This document shows, piece by piece, positions 1 through 10,697 of a stretch of DNA of 64,000 nt. The position numbers and the translations under genes are program-made. The stretch covers positions 1 through 64,000 of the forward strand of contig NZ_JAUNLP010000008.1 of NCBI RefSeq assembly GCF_030532195.1. The letters are read 5' to 3'. The DNA comes from Corynebacterium sp. GTDB lineage: Bacteria; Actinomycetota; Actinomycetes; Mycobacteriales; Mycobacteriaceae. The notes below the pieces were generated by a model, which saw only the letters and a list, made by a program, of their open reading frames with translations, did not search any database and had not been told where the DNA came from. Each line of letters begins with the position of its first letter. Position 1 is the stretch's first letter.

Positions 1-140
1 CCGGGAGGTAATCTCTGGTGTTATCCATGATGCAATGACCGCCTGACCCTACCGGTATCAAAATGCCATAAACCTAATCAGTTTCACGTTTGCTACTCCG
101 CGAGGGGGTCGCTGGGGCCGTCGGCAAGCGAAGGACAAGC

Positions 141-188
141 AAAAAGCGCCGAACCTGCAAGCTTGAAGGCTTGCCCAGGTTCGGCGCT
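141..188 (-). terminator. ndk terminator
   Basis: A 12-bp stem (AGCGCCGAACCT with its complement at 177-188) encloses an inner CAAGC/GCTTG helix. Read on the minus strand it ends in five T's at 145-141. It lies about 20 bp past the ndk stop. The first 140 bases hold no gene I can support. By mycobacterial gene order an rne gene would be expected further left, outside the window. Confidence 0.85.
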
Positions 189-210
189 GGAAGTTGTAAG
201 CGGCTAAGAC

Positions 211-621
211 TTAGAGATTCGGGAACCAGATGCCGATCTCGCGCTCAGCAGACTCCGGAGAGTCGGAGCCGTGAACAACGTTGTTGGAAACCTCAAGCGC
301 GAAGTCACCGCGGATGGAGCCCGGAGTTGCAGCCTCAACCGGGTTGGTGCCGCCTGCGAGCTGACGCCATGCAGCAATCGCATTCGGACCCTCGATAACA
401 CCAGCAACCAGCGGTGCAGAGGTGATGAAGTCAACCAGCTCACCGAAGAACGGCTTATCGACGTGCTCTGCGTAGTGCTCCTTAGCAGTGGCCTCATCAG
501 CCGTGCGGAGGTCAAGCGCGACCAACTTCAGGCCCTTGCGCTCAATACGGGAGATAACTTCGCCGACCAGACCGCGGGAAACGCCGTCCGGCTTGATCAG
601 AATAAGAGTACGTTCAGTCAT
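211..621 (-). CDS. ndk: Nucleoside diphosphate kinase
   Basis: This 136-residue cytosolic enzyme moves the gamma phosphate of ATP onto other (d)NDPs through a phosphohistidine. The N-terminus [10 protein letters not shown], the HYAEH segment and the catalytic motif NVVHGSDS with His117 are all present, and the length is typical of the family. I start at the ATG at 621 instead of an in-frame ATG four codons upstream, because a TATGAT hexamer at 629-634 ends 7 nt before it, which implies a leaderless mRNA starting at this codon. The order ndk, DUF4233, folC, valS matches Rv2445c-Rv2448c. A strong hairpin terminator follows. Nothing is unusual in the protein. Confidence 0.97.
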   Translation of the reverse strand: MTERTLILIKPDGVSRGLVGEVISRIERKGLKLVALDLRTADEATAKEHYAEHVDKPFFGELVDFITSAPLVAGVIEGPNAIAAWRQLAGGTNPVEAATPGSIRGDFALEVSNNVVHGSDSPESAEREIGIWFPNL

Positions 622-628
622 GCTGTGC

Positions 629-634
629 ATCATA
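629..634 (-). promoter_or_regulatory. -10 box of ndk (leaderless)
   Basis: TATGAT on the minus strand, 7 nt before the ndk ATG. No Shine-Dalgarno sequence precedes the start. This is an inferred leaderless promoter. Confidence 0.55.
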
Positions 635-730
635 CTATGACAATCCCCACCGCACCGGGTGACAGTGCAGTGGGGTGAAATATAATCCCTGACCAGCAGG
701 ATGCCGGGCCGTGCGCAACTCTATGTGCAA

Positions 731-1258
731 CTAGGAATGCTGCGTAGTGAGCAGGCCTCGCTCCATACGTTGGATGAGGTTCTTACGCAGGTGCAGAATG
801 TACGCCCACACCAGTGCAAAGAAGACCCCCACAACACCCATGGACACATGCGTGAACACCGCCAAAACGCCGAATACCTGCAGCACAATGTTGGCCGTCA
901 GCGCCCAGGGCTGCTTCTGCAGGAAGGCCATCACAATCATCGCGATGCCCAGCACCGAGATGTAAACCACCGAGAACGTCTGGTTGATTTGGCCATCAGA
1001 GATGCGAGTGACCACGGTGAGCCCCAGCAGCACTGAAATTGCCTGCATGATCAGGGTGCCCGACATCACGCCACGCAGGCCCTTCATTGGGTCCTTTGCC
1101 GGATCATGTCCAGCACCGAGTGGGCCGTACTTACCGCCTTCAGTTAAGTCACGGCCTTCGCGGTAGGCGCGCAGGGCTTCTCGGTCGGCTGCCGAGTAGT
1201 CCTTACCGCCCTGGGAACCACCCTGGGACTGAGATTCGCTTGCCTGAGAATCACTCAT
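731..1258 (-). CDS. DUF4233 integral membrane protein
   Basis: A 175-residue protein. The first 55 residues are polar (Ser/Gln/Gly-rich, then charged). They are followed by about four hydrophobic helices between residues 60 and 165, including a GTLIMQAISVLLGL segment and a VFGVLAVFTHVSMGVVGVF segment. Its start overlaps the folC stop by 4 nt (ATGA), so it is translationally coupled as the last gene of the valS-folC operon. The same family sits beside folC in many actinobacteria (Rv2446c position). The function is unknown. A role linked to folate metabolism is only guilt by association. Confidence 0.85.
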   Translation of the reverse strand: MSDSQASESQSQGGSQGGKDYSAADREALRAYREGRDLTEGGKYGPLGAGHDPAKDPMKGLRGVMSGTLIMQAISVLLGLTVVTRISDGQINQTFSVVYISVLGIAMIVMAFLQKQPWALTANIVLQVFGVLAVFTHVSMGVVGVFFALVWAYILHLRKNLIQRMERGLLTTQHS

Positions 1259-2949
1259 TGCGGATCCTTTCCAAATAGAGTCCGGGCCTCGCCCGCAGTG
1301 ACGACAGATCCAGTGATAATCACACCAGAGCCAGAGACAATGCCGTCACCGGTATCGGTCTCCTCCGCCAGCGCCACGGCCAATTCCACGGCGGAAGGCA
1401 ATGTTGGCACTCGGTGGACGCGCTCTTCACCGAAGATCTCCACAGCCAGATCAGCCAGGTCATCATAATGCAGCGCACGCGGTGAGGTGTTCTGCGTGAT
1501 GACTACTTCCTCAAAGTACGGCTCCAGCTCCATAAGCAGGCCACGTGCGTCCTTCTCCCCCAGCACCGAAAGAACTCCAATCACACGGCGGAAGTCGAAC
1601 TCAGCGGAGAGAGCCTCACGCAGAGCATGAGCGCCATGCGGGTTGTGCGCAGCATCGATGAACACAGTTGGGGTTGCGCGGACGCGCTCGAGGCGGCCGG
1701 GCGACGTGACCGTCGCAAAGCCTTCCCGAACTGCGTCGATATTGAGCGGACGCCCCGGACCTGCGCCGAAGAACGCTTCCACCGCGGCGAGCGCGGTAGC
1801 GGCATTGCGAGCCTGATGCGGACCGTGTAGCGGCAGGTGAATGTCGTCGTACTCGCCGGCCAGCCCCTTCAGGGTTAAGTTCTGGCCGCCCACCGCTAGC
1901 TGATCGCTGACGACTCCGTATTCAATTCCAGCACGGGCAACTGAGGCATCCATCTCGACGGCGCGGCGCAGAAGAACCTCCATTGCCTCCGGCTCCTGCT
2001 CACCGATGATGGCGACGTTGTCCGGAGGTGTCAGCAGGTCGTCCTTGTTCCACCGCGACTTGATAATTCCGGCCTTCTCACCAGCGATTTCAGCCAACGT
2101 GTCACCGAGGTATTCCGTGTGGTCCAACCCGACTGGGCAAATCACCGCTACATCGGCCTCGGCAACGTTGGTGGCATCCCACGTGCCGCCCATGCCGACT
2201 TCCACGACGGCGACATCGACTGGAGCGTCTGCGAATGCGGCATAGGCCATGGCTGTGAGCACTTCGAACTTGCTCATCTGCGGCCCACCCTGCTCGGCGG
2301 ACTTGGCATCGACCATTTCCACATAGGGCTGAATTTCCCGCCAAATGCGCACGTAATCGCGCGGATGAATCGGCTGACCGTCGATGGCGATACGTTCAGT
2401 CACCAGCTGCAAATGCGGGCTGGTGGTACGGCCGGTGCGGCGCCCCAGAGCACGCACCAGAGACTCAATCATGCGCACGGTAGAGGTCTTGCCGTTGGTA
2501 CCGGCGACATGAATGACCGGAGTTGCTCGCTCTGGGTGACCGAGCAGATCCATCAGCAGCTCAATGCGCTCGAGCGACGGATCAATCTTGGTCTCAGGCC
2601 AGCGCTGATCCAGCTCCGCCTCAACCTCGGCGAGCTCGCGCATCTCTTCCTCGGTCGCCGCCAGTGGAGCTGGCTCGTTGACCGGGCGGTCAACATCGAC
2701 AGGAAGGCTTAAGCCCTCCTCCGACACTGATACCTCTCCCAGCCGCATGTCGTCCGGCATGGGGTCATCAGCCATGACACCTGCGATTTCGCGTGGTGCA
2801 CGGTCTTCGACAATTTGGGTATCAGCCGGGTCGAAGTCGAACTCTGGCGCATCTGCAGAATCATCCTGAATCTGAGATGCCGATTCGTCTTCGCCGCTGC
2901 CGAGATTCAGACGAATCTCGTCGGCAGCCTCATCGCGTGATTCGGTCAT
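1255..2949 (-). CDS. folC: Bifunctional folylpolyglutamate / dihydrofolate synthase
   Basis: Mur-ligase-family enzyme that joins glutamate to dihydropteroate and then extends the polyglutamate tail of folates, using ATP. The P-loop GTNGKTS begins near residue 150. A typical FolC body follows ([19 protein letters not shown], the C-terminal HNPHG motif and [11 protein letters not shown]). At 564 residues it is about 100 longer than most FolC proteins. The surplus is an acidic, low-complexity N-terminal stretch (residues 1-95, many Asp/Glu). The start overlaps the valS stop by 4 nt (ATGA). A later start at Met59 cannot be excluded, but coupling favours the long form. Confidence 0.95.
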   Translation of the reverse strand: MTESRDEAADEIRLNLGSGEDESASQIQDDSADAPEFDFDPADTQIVEDRAPREIAGVMADDPMPDDMRLGEVSVSEEGLSLPVDVDRPVNEPAPLAATEEEMRELAEVEAELDQRWPETKIDPSLERIELLMDLLGHPERATPVIHVAGTNGKTSTVRMIESLVRALGRRTGRTTSPHLQLVTERIAIDGQPIHPRDYVRIWREIQPYVEMVDAKSAEQGGPQMSKFEVLTAMAYAAFADAPVDVAVVEVGMGGTWDATNVAEADVAVICPVGLDHTEYLGDTLAEIAGEKAGIIKSRWNKDDLLTPPDNVAIIGEQEPEAMEVLLRRAVEMDASVARAGIEYGVVSDQLAVGGQNLTLKGLAGEYDDIHLPLHGPHQARNAATALAAVEAFFGAGPGRPLNIDAVREGFATVTSPGRLERVRATPTVFIDAAHNPHGAHALREALSAEFDFRRVIGVLSVLGEKDARGLLMELEPYFEEVVITQNTSPRALHYDDLADLAVEIFGEERVHRVPTLPSAVELAVALAEETDTGDGIVSGSGVIITGSVVTAGEARTLFGKDPQ

Positions 2950-5681
2950 GCCTTAGGAAGCCCCTCCAAACGAGCCTTGATGCGATCGATTTCCTCCAGA
3001 GCGAACTGGTGGCGGTTCTTAATCTTTTCCACGACCTGCTCTGGCGCCTTGGACAGGAAGGCCTCGTTACCGAGCTTCTTCTCGGTGCCAGCGAGTTCCT
3101 TCTCCGCCTTGGCCAGGTCCTTCTCCAGACGCTTGCGCTCAGCAGCAACATCGACTGTGCCGGAGGTATCCAGCTCAATCAGAACCGTTGCCTGCGACAG
3201 ACGGACCTCAATGGAGGCGGTTGCCTTAAAGCCGTCTTCCGGCATCTCTGCACGAGCCAGGGAGCGAATCATCTCCTCCTGGCCAGCCAGGTCAGCATCG
3301 GCCAAGTTCATGCGAGCCGGAACACGCTGCGAAGGCTTCACACCCTGGTCATTGCGGAAGCGACGCAGCTCGGTCACCAGCTTCTGAGTATCCGCGATGC
3401 GACGTGCAGCCACTTCATCAACAGCAGCGCCGTTGGTGGTCATGGAAGCATCCGGCCAGGCCGAAATTACCAGCGAATCCTCGAAGCCCTCGTCATCGTC
3501 GGTAAGCGCCTTCCACAGCGTCTCCGTGACAAACGGCATGGTCGGGTGCAGCAGACGCAGCAGGGTGTCCAGCACGCGGCCGAGAACCAGACGTGTGGAG
3601 GCAGCGCGCGCAGCCTGCTCCTCGGTCATGGTTTCGCCCTCTGCCAGGCGTGGGAAGTCAACCTTGGTCATCTCCAAGTACCAGTCACAGACCTCATCCC
3701 ACGCAAAGTGGTACAGAGCCTCGTTGGCCTTGGAGAACTCGTACTTATCCAGCGCGGTGTCGACCTCTGCGCGGACCTGCTCAAGGCGGTCGAGAATCCA
3801 ACGGTCGGTATCAGTGAGCTTGTCTCGGTCTGGCAGCTCGCCGACATGTGCACCGTTCATCAGCGCGAAGCGCGTGGCGTTGAACAGCTTTGTGGCGAAG
3901 TTACGCGAGCTCTGTGCGGCATCATTACCAACCGGCAGGTCAGAGCCCGGGTTAGCGCCACGAGCCAGGGTGAAACGCAGCGCGTCTGCGCCGTAGTCAC
4001 GCACCCAGTCCAGCGGATCGATGCCGTTGCCCAGCGACTTGGACATCTTGCGGCCGTGCTCATCGCGGACCAGACCGTGGAGGAAGACATCCTTGAACGG
4101 AATCTGCGGACGACCATCTCGGCCCTTGCCCAACGGGGAATTCGGCAACGTTGCGGCGAAGGTCGAGAACATCATCATGCGGGCGACCCAGAAGAACAGG
4201 ATGTCGTAGCCGGTGACCAGCACGGATGTCGGGTAGAACTTCTCCAACTCCGGGGTGGCATCCGGCCAACCCATGGTGGAAAATGGCCACAGCGCCGAGG
4301 AGAACCAGGTATCCAGCACATCCGGATCCTGCGTCCAGCCCTCGCCCGTCGGGGCCTCTTCATCCGGGCCGACGCAGACTACTTCACCGTTCGGGCCGTA
4401 CCAGATTGGGATGCGGTGCCCCCACCACAGCTGGCGGGAAATACACCAGTCATGCATGTCATCGACCCAGTCGAACCAGCGTGGCTCCTGCGATGCCGGG
4501 TGAATGACAGTGTCGCCCTCACGGACAGCATCGCCGGACATCTTCGCCAGCTCATCGACCTTCACAAACCACTGCAGGCTCAGCAGCGGCTCAATCGGCT
4601 CACCGGAGCGCTCGGAATGGCCCACGGAGTGGACGTATGGGCGAACTTCCTTAACAATGCGTCCCTGCTCACGCAGCGCCTCAGTCAGCGCAGTACGGGC
4701 CTCCGCGCGGTCCATGCCATCAAAGCGCGTACCCGTGTTGAAAATGCGTCCAGTGGTGTCAATAACCTCCGGCATATCCAGGTCATGGCGCTGGCCCATG
4801 GCAAAGTCATTCGGGTCATGTGCAGGAGTAATCTTCACTGCACCGGTACCGAACTCACGGTCCACATAATCATCCGCAATAACCTGAATCTTCAGATCAT
4901 CGCGGAACGGGTGGTCAAGCACCTTGCCCACCATGTGGGTGTAGCGCTCATCCTCCGGGTGCACGGCAATAGCCACGTCACCCAACATGGTCTCCACACG
5001 AGTGGTGGCCACAACAATGGACTCATCGCCATCGCCGTAGCGGAACGAAATCAGCTCGCCCTCTACGTCTTCGTACTTGACCTCAATATCCGAAATTGCG
5101 GTCTGCAGCACCGGTGACCAGTTGACCATGCGCTTTGCGCGGTAAATCAGACCACGGTCGAACAATTCCTTGAAGATAGTTTGCACTGCACGCGACAGCC
5201 CCTCATCCAGGGTGAAGCGCTCGCGCGACCAATCCAGGGAATCACCAATCTGGCGCATCTGGTTGCCGATGCGTCCGCCGTATTCCTTCTTCCATTCCCA
5301 GACCTTTTCCACGAATTCCTCGCGGCCATAGTCGAAGCGGTCCTTGCCTTCCGTCTCCTTCAGCATGGCCTCGACCTTGGTCTGCGTGGCGATACCTGCG
5401 TGGTCCATCCCCGGCAGCCACATGACCTCATATCCCTGCATGCGCTTACGGCGCACCAGCGCATCCATCAGAGTGTGGTCCAGCGCGTGGCCCATGTGCA
5501 GCTGACCGGTCACATTCGGCGGCGGCAACACAATAGAGTAGGCCGGCTTCGGGCTCGACGGATCCGCCTTGAAGTAGCCGGCGTCTACCCAACCCTGGTA
5601 CAGGTCTGACTCCACGTCAGCCGGGTTCCACGACTTGGGCAACTTATCTGCTCTGTTTAGGTCCACGTTGTTCTCAGTCAC
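2946..5681 (-). CDS. valS: Valyl-tRNA synthetase
   Basis: Class Ia aminoacyl-tRNA synthetase of 911 residues that charges tRNA-Val. The HIGH-type motif is HMGHALDH within [21 protein letters not shown] is the second signature. The CP1 editing domain lies between them, and the C-terminus is a coiled coil typical of ValRS (the Lys/Glu-rich last 70 residues). The start is a GTG. A TAAGAT hexamer ends 7 nt before it and there is no ribosome-binding site, so the transcript is probably leaderless. It is first gene of the valS-folC-DUF4233 unit, with ATGA overlaps at both junctions. Confidence 0.98.
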   Translation of the reverse strand: MTENNVDLNRADKLPKSWNPADVESDLYQGWVDAGYFKADPSSPKPAYSIVLPPPNVTGQLHMGHALDHTLMDALVRRKRMQGYEVMWLPGMDHAGIATQTKVEAMLKETEGKDRFDYGREEFVEKVWEWKKEYGGRIGNQMRQIGDSLDWSRERFTLDEGLSRAVQTIFKELFDRGLIYRAKRMVNWSPVLQTAISDIEVKYEDVEGELISFRYGDGDESIVVATTRVETMLGDVAIAVHPEDERYTHMVGKVLDHPFRDDLKIQVIADDYVDREFGTGAVKITPAHDPNDFAMGQRHDLDMPEVIDTTGRIFNTGTRFDGMDRAEARTALTEALREQGRIVKEVRPYVHSVGHSERSGEPIEPLLSLQWFVKVDELAKMSGDAVREGDTVIHPASQEPRWFDWVDDMHDWCISRQLWWGHRIPIWYGPNGEVVCVGPDEEAPTGEGWTQDPDVLDTWFSSALWPFSTMGWPDATPELEKFYPTSVLVTGYDILFFWVARMMMFSTFAATLPNSPLGKGRDGRPQIPFKDVFLHGLVRDEHGRKMSKSLGNGIDPLDWVRDYGADALRFTLARGANPGSDLPVGNDAAQSSRNFATKLFNATRFALMNGAHVGELPDRDKLTDTDRWILDRLEQVRAEVDTALDKYEFSKANEALYHFAWDEVCDWYLEMTKVDFPRLAEGETMTEEQAARAASTRLVLGRVLDTLLRLLHPTMPFVTETLWKALTDDDEGFEDSLVISAWPDASMTTNGAAVDEVAARRIADTQKLVTELRRFRNDQGVKPSQRVPARMNLADADLAGQEEMIRSLARAEMPEDGFKATASIEVRLSQATVLIELDTSGTVDVAAERKRLEKDLAKAEKELAGTEKKLGNEAFLSKAPEQVVEKIKNRHQFALEEIDRIKARLEGLPKA

Positions 5682-5688
5682 GCGTCAC

Positions 5689-5694
5689 ATCTTA
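5689..5694 (-). promoter_or_regulatory. -10 box of the valS operon (leaderless)
   Basis: TAAGAT on the minus strand, 7 nt upstream of the valS GTG. I see no clear -35 box. Confidence 0.55.
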
Positions 5695-5761
5695 GCGCCT
5701 TGCTCGGATTGGTTTTTAGCATGGCTTTCCGACGGCACTTTTGCCACCTGCAACCAGACAC

Positions 5762-5807
5762 AAAAAAGCGCCATCCCACGGGACAATTCTCCGCGGATAG
5801 GCGCTTT
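5762..5807 (-). terminator. mdh terminator
   Basis: Stem AAAGCGCC-ATCC paired with GGAT-A-GGCGCTTT. On the minus strand it runs into six T's. It lies 37 bp beyond the mdh stop. Confidence 0.8.
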
Positions 5808-5843
5808 AGTTTGTCGGCTAGATTATTGCCTTGCTATGTGCTC

Positions 5844-6947
<1,104 letters not shown>

Positions 6948-7056
6948 TTACGGTCACGTACTCATTTGCCTGAAAAGTAGTTCAGACCGCACGATTTCAC
7001 CCCCGTTTGATAGTCCAAAACCTGTTAGCCGTCTCTAGTCCAAGCAAAGGATTTCC

Positions 7057-7842
7057 ATGAAGTCTCCAGGCTCGTCCGATGCAATCCCCCATGCAGTTTT
7101 GGTAGCTGCGCTTCAAGAATTCACCTCTAAGGGGTACGCGGATGCTCGGTTGGATGCCATCGCTGCGGCGTCTGGGGTCTCCAAGCGAATGCTGCACTAC
7201 CACTGCGGCGACAAGATGGGGCTGTACCGTGCAACGTGGTTGTACGTGCTGGAAACCGTTCGGCCTGACGACGATGCCTTGAGGCCGCACTCCACGGTGC
7301 CAGTGGAAGCCCTTCAGCATGTTGTCGGAGTTATCTACGACTACTTCTCAGCGAACCCATTGGCAGTGCGGTTTATCATTCAGGAAAATCTGCACCCAGT
7401 ACTCCCACTGGAAGGTGTCACGGGCATCGGTGGCCAATCCCCGATAGTGCTGGAGTTTGACCGCATTTTGTTGCTCGGTCGTGACTACGGCGCTTTCCGT
7501 ACCGACATCTCGGCACTTGATCTCTACATTCTCGTGCTGTCGCTGGCATCCTTCCCCACCCTGCACCAGCGCACTTTTGAAAACCTCTACGGCATCGAAA
7601 TGAAGTCCACGGTGCTGGCGGATAAGCTGCGCGAATTCGCCCAGGATACGGTCACAAGTTTGCTGACCTCCCCGCCACGTAATGAGCCGGGTAGCTCCTA
7701 CACTTCCCTACTGGCGTCCCACAACGTCAACGAGTCCGCACTGGGGGCTGAGGTCTATGGCGACCAGCCCAACCCAGAGACAGACGATCTGGCGGCTGAT
7801 GACGCTCCTGACTATCGCGATATCTACGGCATGGACGACTAA
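7057..7842 (+). CDS. TetR-family transcriptional regulator
   Basis: A 261-residue repressor-type protein. The N-terminal helix-turn-helix (residues 10-55) contains FTSKGYADARLDAIAAASGVSK followed by the MLHYHCGDK segment, the usual TetR recognition-helix layout. The ligand-binding domain is all-helical. The last 45 residues form an acidic tail (ETDDLAADDAPDYRDIYG) that is longer than in most TetR proteins. AAAGGA lies ahead of the ATG. It is divergent from mdh, but a link to mdh control is not shown. Target and ligand are unknown. Confidence 0.88.
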   Translation: MKSPGSSDAIPHAVLVAALQEFTSKGYADARLDAIAAASGVSKRMLHYHCGDKMGLYRATWLYVLETVRPDDDALRPHSTVPVEALQHVVGVIYDYFSANPLAVRFIIQENLHPVLPLEGVTGIGGQSPIVLEFDRILLLGRDYGAFRTDISALDLYILVLSLASFPTLHQRTFENLYGIEMKSTVLADKLREFAQDTVTSLLTSPPRNEPGSSYTSLLASHNVNESALGAEVYGDQPNPETDDLAADDAPDYRDIYGMDD

Positions 7843-7864
7843 ACAAAAGCGGCTACTTACAGCG

Positions 7865-7903
7865 AAACCCGGTTAGAGCAGTCACAAGCTCTAACCGGGT
7901 TTT
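7865..7903. terminator. Bidirectional terminator, TetR gene / clpX
   Basis: A 15-bp perfect stem AAACCCGGTTAGAGC, loop AGTCACAA, then the complement with a T-run. It sits between the convergent TetR gene and clpX. Confidence 0.88.
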
Positions 7904-7923
7904 GTGGTCATCACTGCCGCAGA

Positions 7924-9186
7924 CTACGCGGTCTTTTTGTCCTCGGTACGCTCAATCAGCTTGGGCGCAGCACCGTCCGTGACGCACTCCTTGTGGACAA
8001 TGACCTCGGAGACGTCGTCACGCTCTGGCACGTCGAACATCACGGGAACCAAAATTTCCTCCATGATGCCACGCAGACCGCGCGCGCCGGTGTTACGGCT
8101 GATTGCCTTGGCTGCGATTGCGCGTAGTGCTCCTTCCTCGATGGTGAGGGTGACGCCGTCCATCTCGAACAGGCGCTGGTACTGGCGAACCAGGGAGTTC
8201 TTCGGCTCAGTCAGGACGCGAACCAGTGCATCTTCGTCCAAACTGGTCACGGAAGCGATGACCGGCAGGCGACCGATAAATTCCGGAATGAGGCCGAAGC
8301 GGACGAGATCCTCGGGCAGCACGTCGCGGAATGGATCCTTCATGTCCTCATCGTTGACTGAATGGACATCAGCACCGAAGCCGAGCCCCTTCTTACCGAC
8401 GCGCTCCTGAACGACCTTTTCCAGCCCCGCGAATGCGCCAGCCACGATGAAAAGTACGTTGGAGGTGTCGAACTGAATGAACTCCTGGTTCGGCAGCTTG
8501 CGTCCGCCCTGTGGCGGCACAGCGGCGACAGTGCCCTCCAGAATCTTCAGCAGTGCCTGCTGCACGCCTTCGCCCGAAACGTCGCGGGTGATGGAGGTGT
8601 TTTCGGACTTGCGGGAAATCTTGTCAATCTCATCGACGTAGATGATGCCGCGCTGCGCCTTTTCGACGTCAAAATCGGTAGCCTGCAACAGCTTGAGCAG
8701 GATGTTTTCGACATCCTCACCGACGTAACCGGCCTCGGTCAGGCTGGTGGCATCTGCAATTGCAAATGGAACATCAAGCTTGCGGGCCAGCGTCTGTGCC
8801 AAGTAGGTCTTGCCACAGCCCGTAGGGCCGAGCAGCAGGATATTGGACTTCTGCAGCTCTACATCGTCGTCAGCCTTGGACTCAGCTGCACGCAGGCGCT
8901 TGTAGTGGTTGTAGACCGCAACTGCCAGCGTGCGCTTGGCCACATCCTGGCCAATTACGTACTCATCCAGAAAGTCCCGAATTTCCTTTGGCCGTGGAAG
9001 ACGGTCGCTGCTACCAGTAGCTTCGCCGCCAGTGTTGAGCTCCTCTTCAATGATTTCATTGCAGAGCTCAATACACTCATTACAGATGTATACGCCAGGT
9101 CCGGCAATCAGCTTTTTGACCTGCTTCTGGCTCTTCCCACAGAAAGAGCACTTGAGCAAATCAGCACTTTCTTGCATACGCGCCAT
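7924..9186 (-). CDS. clpX: ATP-dependent Clp protease ATP-binding subunit ClpX
   Basis: AAA+ unfoldase of 420 residues that recognises tagged proteins and feeds them to ClpP1P2. An N-terminal C4 zinc-binding domain is visible (CSFCGK near residue 13 and CNEC near residue 35). It is followed by Walker A GPTGCGKT (about residue 120), the pore loop GYVGED, Walker B YVDEIDK, and an RNTGARGLR sensor-2 segment. The start is either the ATG at 9186 or another ATG three codons later; both precede the zinc domain. It lies 130 bp downstream of clpP2 on the same strand. Confidence 0.98.
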   Translation of the reverse strand: MARMQESADLLKCSFCGKSQKQVKKLIAGPGVYICNECIELCNEIIEEELNTGGEATGSSDRLPRPKEIRDFLDEYVIGQDVAKRTLAVAVYNHYKRLRAAESKADDDVELQKSNILLLGPTGCGKTYLAQTLARKLDVPFAIADATSLTEAGYVGEDVENILLKLLQATDFDVEKAQRGIIYVDEIDKISRKSENTSITRDVSGEGVQQALLKILEGTVAAVPPQGGRKLPNQEFIQFDTSNVLFIVAGAFAGLEKVVQERVGKKGLGFGADVHSVNDEDMKDPFRDVLPEDLVRFGLIPEFIGRLPVIASVTSLDEDALVRVLTEPKNSLVRQYQRLFEMDGVTLTIEEGALRAIAAKAISRNTGARGLRGIMEEILVPVMFDVPERDDVSEVIVHKECVTDGAAPKLIERTEDKKTA

Positions 9187-9316
9187 GAGGCTTCCGCCGC
9201 CGCCTTTCCGCTATCCCTCGACTACTGTTCTGCCTAGCCTACCGTGAGCACCTAGAAACGCCGATTCCCCACGCCGGTGACGACCGACGCGGGGCATACG
9301 GCGGAACGCCTATTTC

Positions 9317-9946
9317 TTAAGCGTTGGCCTTGCGGTACTCGAAGACCTGGTCAATGATGCCGTACTCGACAGCCTCAGATGCGGTCAGAATCTTATCGCG
9401 GTCGGTGTCCTTGCGAATCTGCTCCGCAGTGCGGCCGGAGTGACGTGCCAGGGTCTCTTCCATCAGCTTACGCATGCGCTCGATCTCATTGGCCTGGATC
9501 TCCAAGTCAGAGACCTGGCCCTGGATACCCTGCGTTGCCGGCTGGTGAATCAAAACACGTGCGTTCGGCAGAGCTGCACGCTTGCCTGGAGCACCTGCAG
9601 CCAAAAGCACGGCGGCAGCGGAAGCAGCCTGGCCGAGGCAGACAGTCTGAACGTCTGGGCGCACGTACTGCATCGTGTCGTAGATGGCCATCAGGGAAGT
9701 AAAGGAGCCACCCGGGGAGTTGATGTACATCGTGATGTCACGATCCGGGTCAAGTCCCTCGAGAACCAAAAGCTGCGCCATGATGTCGTTTGCAGCAGTG
9801 TCGTCGACCTGGGAGCCGAGGAAGATAATGCGCTCTTCAAAGAGCTTGTTGTACGGGTTGGATTCCTTTGCACCGAAGCTAGAGTGCTCCACGAAAGAAG
9901 GAAGCACGTAGCGCGACTGCGGCATCTGCATATTGTTCATCTCCAT
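9317..9946 (-). CDS. clpP2: ATP-dependent Clp protease proteolytic subunit 2
   Basis: Serine peptidase subunit of 209 residues. The nucleophile region is LGQAASAAAVLL with Ser109. The histidine motif is LIHQP, and the Asp lies in the C-terminal part (KDTDRDKILTASEA). Actinobacteria carry two unequal ClpP subunits that form a mixed tetradecamer, and the tandem clpP1-clpP2 pair seen here is the standard arrangement. The gene starts 38 bp after the clpP1 stop. The ATG at 9946 is followed by further in-frame ATGs at codons 3 and 6, so the exact start is uncertain by a few residues. Confidence 0.97.
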   Translation of the reverse strand: MEMNNMQMPQSRYVLPSFVEHSSFGAKESNPYNKLFEERIIFLGSQVDDTAANDIMAQLLVLEGLDPDRDITMYINSPGGSFTSLMAIYDTMQYVRPDVQTVCLGQAASAAAVLLAAGAPGKRAALPNARVLIHQPATQGIQGQVSDLEIQANEIERMRKLMEETLARHSGRTAEQIRKDTDRDKILTASEAVEYGIIDQVFEYRKANA

Positions 9947-9984
9947 GTTGATTAAATCGCCTCTATTTTCGCTACTGTCCGCTT

Positions 9985-10557
9985 CTAGTTGGCGGTGTCC
10001 TTGAGGGTGGTCACGACGTGGTCAACCAGGCCGTATTCCTTTGCCTCAGCCGCAGTGAACCAACGGTCGCGGTCCGAGTCTTCCTCAATACGCTCAACCG
10101 GCTGACCAGTGTGCTCAGCGATTAGACGAGCCATTTCCTTCTTGGTGGCAGCGAACTGTTCTGCCTGAATGGTGATATCGGATGCGGTACCACCGATACC
10201 GGCCGACGGCTGGTGCATCATAATGCGTGCGTGCGGCAGGGCGTAACGCTTGCCCTTGGCACCTGCGGCCAGGAGGAACTGGCCCATGGAGGCAGCAAGG
10301 CCCATGCCGTAAGTAGCAACATCGCACGGAACGAACTGCATGGTGTCGTAAATAGCCATGCCAGCGGTAACGGAGCCGCCCGGGGAGTTAATGTACAGCG
10401 AGATGTCCGCCTCCGGGTCTTCGGCTGCCAACAGCAGCATCTGGCCGCAGAGCTTGTTAGCAATCTCGTCGTCGACCTGATCGCCCAGCCAAATAATGCG
10501 CTCCTTGAGCAGCTTGTCGAAGACAGTGTTCGTCGACATCTGAGGGTTATCGCTCAT
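9985..10557 (-). CDS. clpP1: ATP-dependent Clp protease proteolytic subunit 1
   Basis: Paralogue of ClpP2, 190 residues. The active-site segment is [11 protein letters not shown] (Ser90), followed by MMHQPS for the histidine and [14 protein letters not shown] for the acidic side. The start at 10557 has AAGGAG 7 nt upstream. An open extension of 14 codons to 10599 lacks a ribosome-binding site and is not ClpP-like. First gene of the clpP1-clpP2 unit. A sequence matching the ClgR operator lies about 92 bp upstream. Confidence 0.97.
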   Translation of the reverse strand: MSDNPQMSTNTVFDKLLKERIIWLGDQVDDEIANKLCGQMLLLAAEDPEADISLYINSPGGSVTAGMAIYDTMQFVPCDVATYGMGLAASMGQFLLAAGAKGKRYALPHARIMMHQPSAGIGGTASDITIQAEQFAATKKEMARLIAEHTGQPVERIEEDSDRDRWFTAAEAKEYGLVDHVVTTLKDTAN

Positions 10558-10613
10558 CTGTGTACTCCTTTTCGTACGGGTGCGAGATTTGTCGTTCATT
10601 AGAGGGTAACGAA

Positions 10614-10646
10614 AAGGGCCGCCCCTTTGTTTCGGGAACGGCCCTT
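10614..10646 (-). terminator. tig terminator
   Basis: Stem AAGGGCCG/CGGCCCTT with an inner CCC/GGG helix and a short T-run on the minus strand. It sits between tig and clpP1. Confidence 0.75.
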
Positions 10647-10662
10647 GTTCGCTATCAGCGTT
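10645..10662 (-). promoter_or_regulatory. Candidate ClgR operator upstream of clpP1
   Basis: On the minus strand the core reads CGCTGATAGCG, flanked downstream by AAC. It fits the corynebacterial ClgR consensus as I recall it (WNNWCGCYNANRGCGWWS), with one flank mismatch. It lies about 92 bp before the clpP1 ATG. ClgR is known to activate clpP1P2 in C. glutamicum. The site call is inference from the match. Confidence 0.6.
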
Positions 10663-10697
10663 GCATCACTTTGATCGTGCCGCGCTAATTACGGGAA

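Noticed and set aside
2793..5117. Long open frame on the plus strand opposite valS and folC
   Set aside because: It is antisense to two certain genes and comes from their high-GC codon bias. The protein is His/Arg/Gln-rich with no domain, and there is no start signal.
9265..9297. Terminator between clpP2 and clpX
   Set aside because: The CCCCACGC/GCGGGG pairing is short and imperfect with no T-run. It may be chance in GC-rich DNA.
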